A DNA stretch of 42,870 nt, taken from Burkholderiales bacterium. Lineage in GTDB: Bacteria; Pseudomonadota; Gammaproteobacteria; Burkholderiales; SG8-41. Below, piece after piece: positions 42,775 through 42,870 of this stretch. Position 1 is the stretch's first letter, and each line of letters starts with the position of its first letter. The position numbers were made by a program, and so were the translations under genes. Below the pieces are notes generated by a model. It searched no databases. It saw only the letters and a program-made list of their open reading frames with translations, and had not been told where the DNA came from. The stretch spans positions 1 to 42,870 of the forward strand of contig JADZGE010000100.1 of assembly GCA_020854035.1 (NCBI GenBank). Direction: 5' to 3'.

Positions 42775-42870
42775 GGCTCCGGTTGGGCAAGGAAGCTGAC
42801 GAATCAGTTTCCGTCATGTAGCCGCACAAGGCAGGCAGTTGGTCCCGAGGGACCGGAGCCAACCGGAGCC
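42775..42870 (+). ncRNA. Strongly self-complementary segment, possible structured RNA (cut by window end)
   Basis: GGCTCCGGTTGG (42775-42786) pairs perfectly with CCAACCGGAGCC (42859-42870) as a 12-bp closing stem. Inside lie two more hairpins: GGAAGCTGA-CGAA-TCAGTTTCC (42791-42812, one G-T pair) and GGTCC-CGAG-GGACC (42841-42854). GTGTG at 42746-42750 resembles the 5' boundary (GUGYG) of group II introns. A 17-codon frame starts at ATG 42769 behind GGAGGTGG. A group II intron 5' domain, a retron-like RNA or a DNA cruciform are all possible; the class is unknown. Confidence 0.35.

Overview
The window reads as a chromosomal segment of a GC-rich (roughly two-thirds G+C by eye) betaproteobacterium, probably an environmental one. 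Three things suggest this. The housekeeping clusters have the order usual in that class: aroQ-accB-accC-prmA-zinc-ribbon/DUF3426, pilT-pilU divergent from yggS-proC-yggT-yggU, and nadD-rsfS-rlmH-maf-rng. There is a class I PHA synthase. There is also a LiuR-type MerR regulator heading a leucine/isovalerate catabolic cluster. The species cannot be named from sequence alone.

Layout. (1) 1-1577 is a mobile-element remnant: the end of a probable phage capsid gene, then a serine recombinase without its catalytic N-terminus, whose frame runs antisense through a tRNA-Arg(CCG) gene. (2) 1600-5445 holds a membrane-anchored c-type cytochrome, apaH, a PfkB-family kinase, mscL and dgkA. (3) 5446-12645 is a long minus-strand operon: cutA, dsbD, a TlpA-like thioredoxin, aroQ, accB, accC, prmA and a DUF3426 protein, with an internal promoter before aroQ. 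It covers periplasmic reductant supply, shikimate synthesis and malonyl-CoA supply. (4) 12716-19762 holds a ferredoxin-type flavin reductase, a CDF metal transporter, pilU and pilT (type IV pilus retraction), yggS, proC, yggT and yggU. (5) 20105-28519, minus strand, holds aceE-aceF (pyruvate dehydrogenase) followed by nadD-rsfS-rlmH-maf-rng and an unknown gene. (6) 28826-41740 is a PHA and leucine-catabolism region. phaC faces liuR; liuR is followed by liuA, a thiolase, a DsbA-like isomerase, a macro-domain protein, liuB, a decayed liuC, a membrane spermidine-synthase-like protein, liuE, a SAM methyltransferase and a DUF2889 protein. (7) 41930-42870 is a lower-GC patch with an overlapping DUF4160-DUF2442 pair behind a palindrome, then a strongly self-complementary segment cut by the window end.

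How the genes work together. LiuA, LiuB and LiuE carry out three steps of isovaleryl-CoA to acetyl-CoA plus acetoacetate. The thiolase links these products to acetoacetyl-CoA, and the adjacent PhaC can store the carbon as polyhydroxyalkanoate. ACGT-type half-sites spaced six bases apart lie in the liuR promoter and directly before liuA. No liuD (biotin-carrying MCC subunit) is present, and liuC survives only as a 3' fragment, so the pathway must be completed elsewhere in the genome.

The least expected signals are the macro-domain gene coupled by an ATGA overlap to liuB, the liuC and crotonase relics, the recombinase/tRNA overlap, the DUF4160/DUF2442 module, the structured right end, and a family of 7-8-nt degenerate tandem repeats with complementary halves in several short intergenic gaps. 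I saw no clearly new multi-gene defence or biosynthetic system; the macro-domain/leucine coupling and the right-end module are the best candidates for something undescribed.
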